Assembly (NCBI RefSeq): GCF_017165765.1
Contig: NZ_JAFGZD010000001.1
Span: 496,001 to 560,000 of the forward strand
From: Pseudomonas capsici
Lineage (GTDB): Bacteria; Pseudomonadota; Gammaproteobacteria; Pseudomonadales; Pseudomonadaceae
Length of the DNA: 64,000 nt
Reading direction: 5' to 3'
Position 1 is the first letter of the stretch; each line of letters opens with the position of its first letter. Shown here one piece after another: positions 27,759 through 36,151 of this stretch. The translations under genes were made by a program, and so were the position numbers. The notes under the pieces are model-generated. The model was not told the DNA's origin, ran no database searches, and was given only the letters and a program-made list of their open reading frames with translations.

Positions 27759-28504
27759 GCGCGGCCATTGCTCTGGATAATCTGACTGTCGCCTACGAAC
27801 GCCGTCCGGCGGTTCATCACATCAGTGGTCGTTTCGAGGCTGGCAGCCTGACCGCTATCGTCGGTCCCAATGGTGCGGGCAAGTCCACGCTGATCAAGAC
27901 CATTGCCGGGACCATGAAGCCAGCCGCAGGGCATGTGGATCGCGGCCGCCTGGCGACTCGCACGCTGGGGTATCTGCCCCAGGCGGTCGAGATCGACCGC
28001 AGTTTTCCCTTGAGTGTGGCCGATACCGTGGCCATGGGCGCCTGGCGCAGCATCGGTCCGTTTCGTGGCCTGACTCGCAACCATGCCCGGCTCACCCAGG
28101 ATGCGCTGAAAACCGTAGGCCTGGAGGGGTTCGAGGGGCGCAGCATTGGTTCTCTGTCCTCCGGGCAGTTCCAGCGGGTGCTGTTTGCACGGCTGTTATT
28201 GCAGGACGCCTCAGTGATTCTGCTGGACGAACCCTTCACCGCCATCGATGCCCGCACCACCCGAGACCTGCTGGAGCTGGTGCGGGTCTGGCATGGTCAG
28301 GGGCGTACGGTCATCGCGGTATTGCACGATATCGATCAGGTTCGTCAGCACTTTCCGCAAACCCTGTTGATGGCCCGCGAGGCGATTGCCTGGGGGGCGA
28401 CAGCCGAGGTATTGAGCGTTGCCAACCTGCGGCGGGCGCGCAATATGGCGGAGTTCTGGAGTGCCGATGCCCAGGTCTGCGACAGCGATGGTGAGCGTTC
28501 ATGA
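27755..28504 (+). CDS. zinc/manganese-type ABC transporter ATP-binding protein
   Basis: The 249-residue ATPase of the metal (ZnuC/AztA/MntA) class has Walker A GPNGAGKST, the LPQ Q-loop, signature LSSGQFQRVLFARLL, Walker B VILLDEPFTAID and a switch His (VLHDI). The start is ATG 27755, not the earlier in-frame ATG at 27722, since the upstream peptide ends there. It overlaps the permease gene by four bases. Confidence 0.88.
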   Translation: MSAAIALDNLTVAYERRPAVHHISGRFEAGSLTAIVGPNGAGKSTLIKTIAGTMKPAAGHVDRGRLATRTLGYLPQAVEIDRSFPLSVADTVAMGAWRSIGPFRGLTRNHARLTQDALKTVGLEGFEGRSIGSLSSGQFQRVLFARLLLQDASVILLDEPFTAIDARTTRDLLELVRVWHGQGRTVIAVLHDIDQVRQHFPQTLLMAREAIAWGATAEVLSVANLRRARNMAEFWSADAQVCDSDGERS

Positions 28505-29370
28505 TGCTGTATGCCACGCTGATCGAGCCTTTTGTCGAATTCGGCTTCATGCGCCGGGCTCTGGTGGCCTGTCTCGCCCTGGGCGTCGGTTCGGGTCCTG
28601 TAGGTGTATTGCTGATGCTGCGGCGCATGAGTCTGGTGGGGGATGCCATGAGCCATGCGGTCTTGCCGGGCGCGGCACTGGGCTTCATGGTGGCAGGGCT
28701 GTCGCTGCCTGCCATGGGGATTGGCGGCCTGATTGCCGGGCTGGCCGTGGCTTTGCTGTCGGGACTGGTCAGCCGCCTGACCGCCTTGCGCGAAGATGCC
28801 AGCTTTGCCAGTTTCTATCTCACTTCCCTGGCTGCAGGCGTCTTGATTGTCTCCATGCACGGCTCCAGCGTCGATCTGCTGCATGTGCTGTTCGGCACCA
28901 TTCTGGCCATTGATAACAGCGCCATCTATATGGTCGGCGGCATTGCGTCATTCACCCTGATTCTGCTGGCGGCGATCTATCGTCCGCTGGTGCTCGAATG
29001 TTTCGACCCGGGATTCCTGCGCGCCGTTGGCGGTATGGGTTCGTTGTACCACGTGTTGTTTCTGCTGCTGGTCGTGCTGAATCTGGTGGCAGGCTTTCAG
29101 GCGCTCGGCACCCTGATGGCGGTGGGCATGATGATGCTGCCCGCCACGGCTGCACGGTTCTGGGCCAGCTCGCTGAGCGCCCTGATGCTGATTTCGACGC
29201 TATTGGCGACCGTTTCGGGGTTGATTGGCCTGATTGTGTCCTATCACCTTGGCGTGGCTTCGGGGCCGGCCATCGTTCTGACCGCCAGTGTCTTTTATGG
29301 TTTTTCCCTGCTGTTCGGCCGCACGGGCATCTTGCGTCGGCTGTTTCCCAAACCTCACCTGGCCAACTGA
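28501..29370 (+). CDS. zinc/manganese-type ABC transporter permease
   Basis: The 289-residue ABC-3 family permease has about eight to nine helices. Typical family features are GVLLMLRRMSLVGDAMSHAVLPGAALG near residues 40-65 and the late GTLMAVGMMMLPATAARFWA block. It is coupled to the ATPase gene by ATGA. Confidence 0.9.
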   Translation: MMLYATLIEPFVEFGFMRRALVACLALGVGSGPVGVLLMLRRMSLVGDAMSHAVLPGAALGFMVAGLSLPAMGIGGLIAGLAVALLSGLVSRLTALREDASFASFYLTSLAAGVLIVSMHGSSVDLLHVLFGTILAIDNSAIYMVGGIASFTLILLAAIYRPLVLECFDPGFLRAVGGMGSLYHVLFLLLVVLNLVAGFQALGTLMAVGMMMLPATAARFWASSLSALMLISTLLATVSGLIGLIVSYHLGVASGPAIVLTASVFYGFSLLFGRTGILRRLFPKPHLAN

Positions 29371-29382
29371 AAAGGGCATGTC

Positions 29383-30276
29383 ATGAAACGATTGATGATG
29401 TTGAGCTCGATGGCAGCGATTGTGCTGTCGGCGTTTGCAAGTCTGGCCCAGGCCAAGCCTCTGGAGGCAGTGGCTTCATTTACGGTGATTGCCGACATGG
29501 TCAGCAATGTCGGCGGCGACCGGGTTCATGTGACCTCGCTGATCGGCCCCAATGGCGACCCTCATGTCTACGAGCCTACTCCACGTGATGCCCAGGCCCT
29601 GAAGAGCGCTGACCTTACTTTCGTCAGCGGCCTGCATCTGGAAGGCTGGATGGATCGCCTGATCAAGGCGTCCGGTTACAAGGGGCAGCCGGTTGTGCTG
29701 TCCGATGGCATCAAGACCCGTTACATGCAGGAAGACGGCAAGCTCATCACCGATCCTCATGCCTGGAACAGTGCAGCCAACGGGGTGATCTATGTGCGCA
29801 ATATCATTGCCGCGCTCAAGAAGGCCGACCCTGAAGGTGCCAGCGTCTACGAGGCCAATGGCCAACGCTATATCGTGCAATTGCAGCAACTGGACCTTTA
29901 CGCCCGTGAGCAGGTCCAGTCGGTGCCCGAATCGAAACGCAAGATCCTCACCTCGCATGATGCGTTCGGTTATTTCGGCGATGCCTATGGCGTGACTTTC
30001 CTGTCGCCCTTGGGTTTCTCTACCGAGTCGGAAGCTTCGGCGGCAGATGTCGCGAAGCTGATCCGCCAGATCAAGAGCGAGCACGTGACGGCCTATTTCT
30101 TCGAGAACTCCGGTGATCCGCGGCTGGTCAAGCAGATTGCCGATGCCAGCGGAGCGCAACCGGGCGGTGAGCTGTACGTTGAAGCCCTGTCGCCGCCGGA
30201 TGGTCCGGCGGCCAGTTATGTGCAGATGTTCCGCTATAACGTCGACAAGCTGACGGCGGCTATGAAGGGCAAATAA
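29383..30276 (+). CDS. zinc-type ABC transporter periplasmic binding protein
   Basis: The 297-residue cluster A-I metal binding protein has its signal peptide cut after AQA (residue 24). Metal ligands appear to be His61 (GDPHVYEP), His126 (DPHAWN), His192 (TSHDAFGYF) and Asp273 (PPDGPA). Three His plus one Asp matches the AztC-type zinc site; Mn-binding PsaA-type proteins have Glu instead of the third His. There is no His-rich loop of the ZnuA kind. An AztD metallochaperone is not next to it. Confidence 0.85.
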   Translation: MKRLMMLSSMAAIVLSAFASLAQAKPLEAVASFTVIADMVSNVGGDRVHVTSLIGPNGDPHVYEPTPRDAQALKSADLTFVSGLHLEGWMDRLIKASGYKGQPVVLSDGIKTRYMQEDGKLITDPHAWNSAANGVIYVRNIIAALKKADPEGASVYEANGQRYIVQLQQLDLYAREQVQSVPESKRKILTSHDAFGYFGDAYGVTFLSPLGFSTESEASAADVAKLIRQIKSEHVTAYFFENSGDPRLVKQIADASGAQPGGELYVEALSPPDGPAASYVQMFRYNVDKLTAAMKGK

Positions 30277-30287
30277 GCGTGATGCAG

Positions 30288-30309
30288 TCGCCGGCAAGCC
30301 GCCTCCCAC
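30288..30309. repeat. single REP-type element
   Basis: TCGCCGGCAAGCCGCCTCCC and the next two bases is a REP-like unit, the inverse of the kind at 13984-14007. It lies between the metal-binding protein gene and the convergent aldose epimerase gene. Confidence 0.55.
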
Positions 30310-30324
30310 CAATAGAAACAGGTT

Positions 30325-31473
30325 TCAATGATTCAGGAACTTGAAGATGGTGGTCTGGGTATAAACCTTTCCCGGGTCCAGTCGAGTGCTGGGGAAGGCG
30401 GGCTGGTTGGGGGCATCGGGATAGTGCTGGGTTTCCAGGGTGAAGGCACCCCAGTGCGGATAGACCTTGCCTGCCTTGCCATGGATGCTGCCATCCAGGA
30501 AGTTGCCGGTATACAACTGCACGCCCGGTTCGGTGGTGAACAGTTGCAGGTGACGACCTGACTGCGGATCGCTGACTTCTGCCGCAAGCTTGCTGACGTC
30601 GCCCTTGGTGTCCAGCACCCAGTTGAAGTCAAACCCGCCTTGTCCGGGTTCGGCGTATTTGAGCTGTTGATGGTCGGCCTTGATGTTTTTGCCGATAGCC
30701 GTGGGCTTGAGGAAGTCCATGGGTGTACCGGCCACCGGGGCCAGCTCGCCGGTAGGGATCAGCTTGTCGTTGACCGGTGTGTAACGCGAGGCGTGAAGGG
30801 TGGCCACCTGCTGGAGAATATCGCCGTTGCCCGCGCCGGCCAGATTGAAATAGCTGTGGTTGGTCAGGTTCAGCACCGTAGGTTTGTCGGTGGTGGCGCG
30901 ATAGTCGATCTTCAGCTCGTTTCGGTCGTTGAGGCTGTAGATGACTTCTGTCAGCAGCGCGCCGGGAAAGCCCATCTCGCCATCGGGCGACAGATAACTC
31001 AGCTTCACGCCGACCGAGCCGTCGGCCTTGATGCTTTCGGCTTTCCAGATACGCTTGTCGAAACCCTGATTGCCGCCATGCAGTGCATTGGTCTTGTCGT
31101 TGAGCGGGACGCGGTAGGTCTTGTCGTCCAGCTTGAAGGTGCCGCCTGCCAGACGGTTGCCGAAACGACCGATGGTCGCGCCGAAATACACGGTGCCGTT
31201 GGCCTGATAACCCTGCACGTCATCGAAGCCCAGAACGATATCTTCGACCTTGCCGTTCCTGTCCGGCACCTTGAGCGCTTGCAGGGTAGCGCCATAGGTA
31301 ATGATGCTGGCCTGCAGCCCGTGACTGTTTTGCAGGGTGTACTTCTCGATGGGCGTACCATCGGGCAGTTTGCCGAAGAGGCTTTGTTCAGCGGAGAGTG
31401 CGGCGGCTTGTGCGGTCAGGGTGGTGATCATCAGTGACAGTCCAAGGCTGCTGAGAAGAGCGTGCTTTTTCAT
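30325..31473 (-). CDS. galM: aldose 1-epimerase (mutarotase) with signal peptide
   Basis: This 382-residue galactose-mutarotase-family enzyme interconverts alpha and beta sugar anomers. The signal peptide (about residues 1-24, ending AQA) places it in the periplasm, unlike cytosolic GalM. Visible motifs include LHGGNQGFDKR, TNHSYFNLAGAG with the catalytic His, and TEPGVQLYTGN with the catalytic Glu. It is divergent from the sugar-oxidation and AraFGH genes and shares their control region, so it likely presents the right anomer for uptake. Confidence 0.92.
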   Translation of the reverse strand: MKKHALLSSLGLSLMITTLTAQAAALSAEQSLFGKLPDGTPIEKYTLQNSHGLQASIITYGATLQALKVPDRNGKVEDIVLGFDDVQGYQANGTVYFGATIGRFGNRLAGGTFKLDDKTYRVPLNDKTNALHGGNQGFDKRIWKAESIKADGSVGVKLSYLSPDGEMGFPGALLTEVIYSLNDRNELKIDYRATTDKPTVLNLTNHSYFNLAGAGNGDILQQVATLHASRYTPVNDKLIPTGELAPVAGTPMDFLKPTAIGKNIKADHQQLKYAEPGQGGFDFNWVLDTKGDVSKLAAEVSDPQSGRHLQLFTTEPGVQLYTGNFLDGSIHGKAGKVYPHWGAFTLETQHYPDAPNQPAFPSTRLDPGKVYTQTTIFKFLNH

Positions 31474-31554
31474 CTGTTCTACTCACTTTTATTGTTGTTG
31501 TGAAAGGAGAAGGTGCTGCAACGCATCACTGGATTCTGCTGTCAGACAGCAAAT

Positions 31555-31565
31555 TGGTAAGACTA
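31555..31565. promoter_or_regulatory. GntR (FadR-subfamily) type operator 1
   Basis: TGGTAAGACTA fits the T-N-GT-N3-AC-N-A consensus of FadR-type GntR regulators and is followed by TTT. It lies in the divergent control region between galM and the lactonase gene. It matches two other sites in this cluster. Confidence 0.6.
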
Positions 31566-31627
31566 TTTGATCGGTTTTAATCCGATGCAAGGATTTATAG
31601 ACGATAAAAAGCCGCTTGAAAAATAAA

Positions 31628-31638
31628 TCGTAATACTA
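31628..31638. promoter_or_regulatory. GntR (FadR-subfamily) type operator 2
   Basis: TCGTAATACTA follows the same T-N-GT-N3-AC-N-A pattern, is also followed by TTT, and lies 46 bases before the lactonase start. Confidence 0.6.
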
Positions 31639-31683
31639 TTTAGTAGAGGCAGTTCCTAAGAAAAATAAAAAAGGACACCGTCC

Positions 31684-32556
31684 ATGCAATGGCAGCCGCT
31701 ATCCGAGCACCGTTTCAAACTGGCTGAAGGCCCTTTCTGGGACCTTGAGCAGCAAGCCTTGTACTGGGTCGACATCGCCGGGCGTCTGGCCTGCAGACTG
31801 GTCCAGGGTCAATACAGCCAATGGCGTCTGCCCGAAGCGGTTTCCGCCTTCATCCCCACCGACAAGGGCGATGCTCTGGTGACCCTGGCCAGCGGCGTAT
31901 ACCGCTTGAACCTCGAGTCGCCCAGAACCTCCATTTCATTGCTGTGCGTAGCCGATCCGGTGGCCGGCAACCGCGCCAACGAATCCCGCTGCGACGCTCA
32001 GGGCCGCCTGTGGCTGGGCAGCATGCAGAACAATCTGGACGACGAAGGCGGCGACTTGCCGTTGGTACGCCGTTCCGGTGGGTTGTTTCGTGTAGACCCG
32101 AATGCAAGGGTCACGCACCTGCTGGACAGGCAGGGCATCGTCAACACCCTGTTGTGGAATGCCCAGGGCACAGTGCTCTACAGCGCCGACAGCCTCGATG
32201 GCGTCATCTATCAATACCCGATTCTGGCCGACGAGAGCCTGGGCGAGCGTGAGGTCTGGGCACATGAGCATCCTCGTGGCGTTCCGGACGGCTCGGCCAT
32301 GGATGCCGAAGGATACGTCTGGAATGCCCGCTGGGGCGGAAGCTGCCTGATCCGCTTTGCCCCCGATGGCTGTGTCGACCGCATCGTCGACCTGCCTGTC
32401 AGCCATCCCACCAGTTGCGTATTTGGCGGTCCCGACCTGTCTACGCTCTACGTCACCAGCGCCGCCCCGGCCGATGCCCATGGTCAGTTCGATGGTGCGC
32501 TGCTCAAGGCTGACGTGGGCGTTGCCGGGCAGGTTTGCCGACGTTTTGCCGGCTGA
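31684..32556 (+). CDS. SMP-30/gluconolactonase-family sugar lactonase
   Basis: This 290-residue beta-propeller lactonase hydrolyses aldonolactones (for example L-arabinolactone or galactonolactone). Metal and catalytic residues are visible as Glu in LAEGPFWD (near 15), Asn in ANESRCDAQGRLWLGSM (near 100) and Asp in YSADSLDGVIYQY. It is the first gene of the sugar module, likely followed in the pathway by a dehydratase that is not in the window. Confidence 0.85.
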   Translation: MQWQPLSEHRFKLAEGPFWDLEQQALYWVDIAGRLACRLVQGQYSQWRLPEAVSAFIPTDKGDALVTLASGVYRLNLESPRTSISLLCVADPVAGNRANESRCDAQGRLWLGSMQNNLDDEGGDLPLVRRSGGLFRVDPNARVTHLLDRQGIVNTLLWNAQGTVLYSADSLDGVIYQYPILADESLGEREVWAHEHPRGVPDGSAMDAEGYVWNARWGGSCLIRFAPDGCVDRIVDLPVSHPTSCVFGGPDLSTLYVTSAAPADAHGQFDGALLKADVGVAGQVCRRFAG

Positions 32557-32585
32557 ATTTTCATTGCATCCAAGGAGAGTTGAAC

Positions 32586-33404
32586 ATGGCGATACCTTTG
32601 TCGTTACCCCCGGTTCCCGAGCCGGTTCGCGGTGAACGCCTCAAAGGCAAGGTAGTGCTGGTGACCGGCGCTGCCCAGGGGATTGGCGAAGCCATCGTGG
32701 CGTGCTTCCAGGCGCAGCAGGCCAGGCTGATCATCAGCGACGTGCAGGGCGATAAGGTCGAACAGGTGGCGGCCAAATGGCGCGGGCAGGGTGCCGAGGT
32801 CCACGCACTCAAGGTGGATGTCACGCAACAGGACCAGTGGCGCAGCATGGTGGATCTGGCGATCGAACATTTTGGCCGGGTCGATGTGCTGATCAACTGC
32901 GCCGGGGTCAATGTATTCCGCGACCCGCTGGAAATGAGCGACGAAGACTGGAAGCGCTGCTTCGCCATCGATCTGGATGGTGCCTGGTATGGCTGCCGCA
33001 GTGTCTTGCCGAAAATGCTGGAGCAGGGCGCGGGCAACATCATCAATATCGCCTCGACCCATTCAAGCAACATCATTCCCGGTTGCTTTCCCTATCCGGT
33101 CGCCAAACATGGCCTGTTGGGCCTGACACGCGCCCTGGGTATCGAATACGCGCCCAAGGGCATTCGCGTCAACGCCATCGCGCCGGGCTATATCGAAACC
33201 CAGCTCAATGTCGATTACTGGAACGGCTTCGATGATCCGCAGGCCGAGCGGCAGCGCGCCTTCGACCTGCATCCGCCCAAGCGTATCGGCCAGCCCATCG
33301 AAGTGGCCATGACCGCGCTGTTCCTGGCCACCGATGAGGCCCCGTTCATCAACGCCAGTTGCATCATGATCGATGGCGGGCGCTCGGTGCTTTATCACGA
33401 GTGA
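32586..33404 (+). CDS. SDR-family sugar dehydrogenase
   Basis: The 272-residue short-chain dehydrogenase has the NAD(P) motif TGAAQGIGE, a central NCAGVN, catalytic Ser in ASTHSSN and YxxxK as YPVAK. The start is ATG 32586 with AGGAG upstream; the longer frame is unsupported. Beside a sugar lactonase and AraFGH it most likely oxidises the sugar (L-arabinose, D-galactose or similar) to the lactone. Confidence 0.88.
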   Translation: MAIPLSLPPVPEPVRGERLKGKVVLVTGAAQGIGEAIVACFQAQQARLIISDVQGDKVEQVAAKWRGQGAEVHALKVDVTQQDQWRSMVDLAIEHFGRVDVLINCAGVNVFRDPLEMSDEDWKRCFAIDLDGAWYGCRSVLPKMLEQGAGNIINIASTHSSNIIPGCFPYPVAKHGLLGLTRALGIEYAPKGIRVNAIAPGYIETQLNVDYWNGFDDPQAERQRAFDLHPPKRIGQPIEVAMTALFLATDEAPFINASCIMIDGGRSVLYHE

Positions 33405-33434
33405 CACTCGGTTATATTGTCGTTTTTGGCAATA

Positions 33435-33445
33435 TGGTATGACTA
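33435..33445. promoter_or_regulatory. GntR (FadR-subfamily) type operator 3
   Basis: TGGTATGACTA, followed by TTT, lies about 80 bases before araF. It is the third copy of the site also seen at 31555 and 31628, suggesting that one regulator controls both transcription units. Confidence 0.6.
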
Positions 33446-33527
33446 TTTGGCTGGTCAGGGTTCGCAGAACCCGAAACCGCCATATCGCTGGACGCTGTAG
33501 CTATTCAATAACAATAAGGAGTTAGCT

Positions 33528-34532
33528 ATGTTGAGTCGCCACGGGATTCGCTCCCTATGCTGCGCCGCCGTCACCACCGCCATTCTCGGGATGAGTGGCA
33601 TCATCCACGCTGCCGAAGAAGTGAAAATCGGCTTTCTGGTCAAACAACCCGAAGAACCCTGGTTCCAGACCGAATGGGCCTTTGCCGACAAGGCGGGCAA
33701 GGAGCACGGTTTCACGGTGCTCAAGATTGCCGTGCCCGATGGCGAGAAAACCCTGGCAGCCATCGACAGCCTGGCAGCCAACGGTGCCAAGGGCTTTGTC
33801 ATCTGTCCGCCGGACGTCTCACTCGGCCCTGCGATTGTCGCCAAGGCCAAGGCTTTGGGGCTGAAGGTCATGGCGGTGGATGATCGTTTCGTCGATGCCA
33901 AGGGCAACTTCATGGAGGACGTGCCGTATCTGGGCATGGCTGCCTTCGAGGTTGGCCAGAAGCAGGGCGAGGCCATGGCAGCCGAGGCGAAAAACCGCAA
34001 TTGGGACTGGAAAGAAACCTACGCCATCATCAACACCTACAACGAGCTGGATACCGGCAAGAAGCGCACCGACGGTTCGGTGGACTCGCTGAAAAAGGCC
34101 GGACTGCCGGAAAGCCATATCCTCTTCACCGCCCAGAAGACCCTTGATGTGCCGGGCAGTATGGATGCCACCAACTCGGCACTGCCGAAACTGCCAGGCA
34201 ACGCCAAGAACCTGATCATCGGCGGCATGAACGACAACACCGTGCTGGGTGGGGTGCGTGCCACGGCCACCAATGGCTTCAAACCGGCCAATGTGATCGG
34301 TATCGGCATCAATGGCACTGACGCCATCGATGAACTGAAGAAGAAGGAAAGCGGTTTCTTCGGCTCGATGCTGCCAAGCCCGGACAAGGAAGGCTATGAC
34401 ACCGCCTACCAGATGTTCAAATGGGTCACCACCGGCGAAGAGCCTCCCAAGTACACCGCCATGGACGACGTGACGCTCATTACGCGAGCCAACTTCCAGG
34501 AAGTGCTGACCAAGATCGGTCTTTGGAAGTGA
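33528..34532 (+). CDS. araF: L-arabinose ABC transporter substrate-binding protein
   Basis: This 334-residue periplasmic sugar-binding protein has the AraF pattern: a mature start EEVKIGFLVKQPEEPWFQTEW, DRFVDAKGN, TYNELDTGKKRTDG and IIGGMNDNTVLGGVRA. The signal peptide ends at IIHA (about residue 28). A GGAG-type site precedes ATG 33528. Confidence 0.93.
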   Translation: MLSRHGIRSLCCAAVTTAILGMSGIIHAAEEVKIGFLVKQPEEPWFQTEWAFADKAGKEHGFTVLKIAVPDGEKTLAAIDSLAANGAKGFVICPPDVSLGPAIVAKAKALGLKVMAVDDRFVDAKGNFMEDVPYLGMAAFEVGQKQGEAMAAEAKNRNWDWKETYAIINTYNELDTGKKRTDGSVDSLKKAGLPESHILFTAQKTLDVPGSMDATNSALPKLPGNAKNLIIGGMNDNTVLGGVRATATNGFKPANVIGIGINGTDAIDELKKKESGFFGSMLPSPDKEGYDTAYQMFKWVTTGEEPPKYTAMDDVTLITRANFQEVLTKIGLWK

Positions 34533-34537
34533 GTTCA

Positions 34538-34561
34538 AGGGGGCCTGATCTCAGGCCCCTT
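34538..34561 (+). terminator. intercistronic hairpin between araF and araG
   Basis: GGGGCCTGA-TC-TCAGGCCCC forms a strong stem-loop just after the araF stop. Such structures usually protect the binding-protein mRNA and reduce downstream expression, giving an excess of the binding protein over the ATPase. Confidence 0.65.
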
Positions 34562-34583
34562 CGCGAGTGAAGAGGACGGATTC

Positions 34584-36110
34584 ATGCAGCAGGCAATCGA
34601 GCAACAGCAATCGGCCGGTGGCGCCTTGCGCTTCAATGGCATCGGCAAGGTCTTTCCCGGTGTCAAGGCGCTGTCGGACATCAGCTTTCAGGCGCATCCG
34701 GGCAGCGTGCATGCCTTGATGGGCGAAAACGGGGCGGGCAAGTCCACGTTGCTGAAAATACTGGGCGGCTCCTATCAGCCCAACAGCGGCACCTTGCAGA
34801 TCGGTGAGAATACCCACCAGTTCAGATCCACCGCAGACAGCATTGCGGCGGGTGTCGCAGTGATTCACCAGGAGCTGCATCTGGTGCCGGAAATGACCGT
34901 GGCAGAGAACCTGCTGCTGGGGCATATGCCGAACCGGCTGGGGATGATCAATCGTCGGCTCATGCTGCGTCAGGCCACGGAACTGCTCAAGGGGCTTGCC
35001 GACGAAATCGATCCGGGCATGCGCCTGGGAGACTTGTCTCTCGGGCTGCGGCAACTGGTGGAAATTGCCAAGGCCATGTCGCGCAATGCCCATGTCATTG
35101 CTTTCGATGAGCCTACCAGCAGCCTTTCGGCGCGGGAGATCGACCGCCTGATGGCGATCATTGCCAGGTTGCGCGATGAGGGCAGGGTGATTCTTTACGT
35201 GTCACATCGCATGGAAGAAATCTTCCGCATCTGCGATGCCGTGACGGTATTCAAGGACGGGCGTTTCGTGCGTACCTTCGAGGACATGGCGCAGCTTGAC
35301 CATGACCGGTTGGTGACCTGCATGGTCGGCCGCGATATTCAGGACATCTACAATTATCGGCCCCGTGAGCATCAAGGCCCCAGTCTGCGAGTCACGGGCC
35401 TGCTCGGGCCAGGGTTGCAGGAGCCGGTGAGCTTCGCCGTCGAGAAGGGCGAAGTGTTGGGCTTTTTCGGACTGGTGGGGGCGGGGCGTACCGAGTTGTT
35501 TCGACTGCTGTCCGGCATGACCCGCAGCAAGGCAGGTTCGCTGCAACTGGACGGCAAGCCGCTGACCCTCAAATCCCCGCGAGACGCCATTGCTGCAGGC
35601 ATATTGCTTTGCCCGGAAGATCGCAAGAAAGAAGGCATCGTGCCGCTTTCCAGTGTCGCCGAGAACATCAATATCGGTGCCCGGCCACGGCATGTGAACC
35701 TGGGTTGTCTGCTGCAGGGACGCTGGGAGCGGGAGAACGCCGAAACCCAGATTCGGGCGATGAACGTCAAGACGCCTTCGCCGGATCAGCAGATTGTCTT
35801 TCTCTCCGGTGGCAACCAGCAAAAGGCGATTCTCGGTCGCTGGCTGTCGATGCCGATGAAAGTCCTGCTGCTGGACGAGCCGACCCGAGGCATCGATATC
35901 GGTGCCAAATCCGAGATTTACCAGATCATCCATAACCTGGCGGCACAAGGTATCGCAGTGATTGTGGTGTCCAGCGACCTGATGGAAGTCATGGGTATCT
36001 CCGACCGCATTCTGGTCATGAGCGAAGGTGCGATCACCGGCGAACTCAACCGCGACGAGGCCGATGAGTCGCGACTTCTACAACTGGCGTTACCCCGCTC
36101 ACGGGGCTGA
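34584..36110 (+). CDS. araG: L-arabinose ABC transporter ATP-binding protein
   Basis: The 508-residue sugar ATPase has two ABC domains. The first has an intact Walker A GENGAGKST and signature LSLGLRQLVEIAKAM. The second has the degenerate P-loop GLVGAGRTEL typical of AraG/RbsA and signature LSGGNQQKAILGRWL. The length is normal for the family. Confidence 0.95.
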   Translation: MQQAIEQQQSAGGALRFNGIGKVFPGVKALSDISFQAHPGSVHALMGENGAGKSTLLKILGGSYQPNSGTLQIGENTHQFRSTADSIAAGVAVIHQELHLVPEMTVAENLLLGHMPNRLGMINRRLMLRQATELLKGLADEIDPGMRLGDLSLGLRQLVEIAKAMSRNAHVIAFDEPTSSLSAREIDRLMAIIARLRDEGRVILYVSHRMEEIFRICDAVTVFKDGRFVRTFEDMAQLDHDRLVTCMVGRDIQDIYNYRPREHQGPSLRVTGLLGPGLQEPVSFAVEKGEVLGFFGLVGAGRTELFRLLSGMTRSKAGSLQLDGKPLTLKSPRDAIAAGILLCPEDRKKEGIVPLSSVAENINIGARPRHVNLGCLLQGRWERENAETQIRAMNVKTPSPDQQIVFLSGGNQQKAILGRWLSMPMKVLLLDEPTRGIDIGAKSEIYQIIHNLAAQGIAVIVVSSDLMEVMGISDRILVMSEGAITGELNRDEADESRLLQLALPRSRG

Positions 36111-36151
36111 ACCTTTGGTCTGCGACCATGAACAATAAAAAAGAGGTGCGT

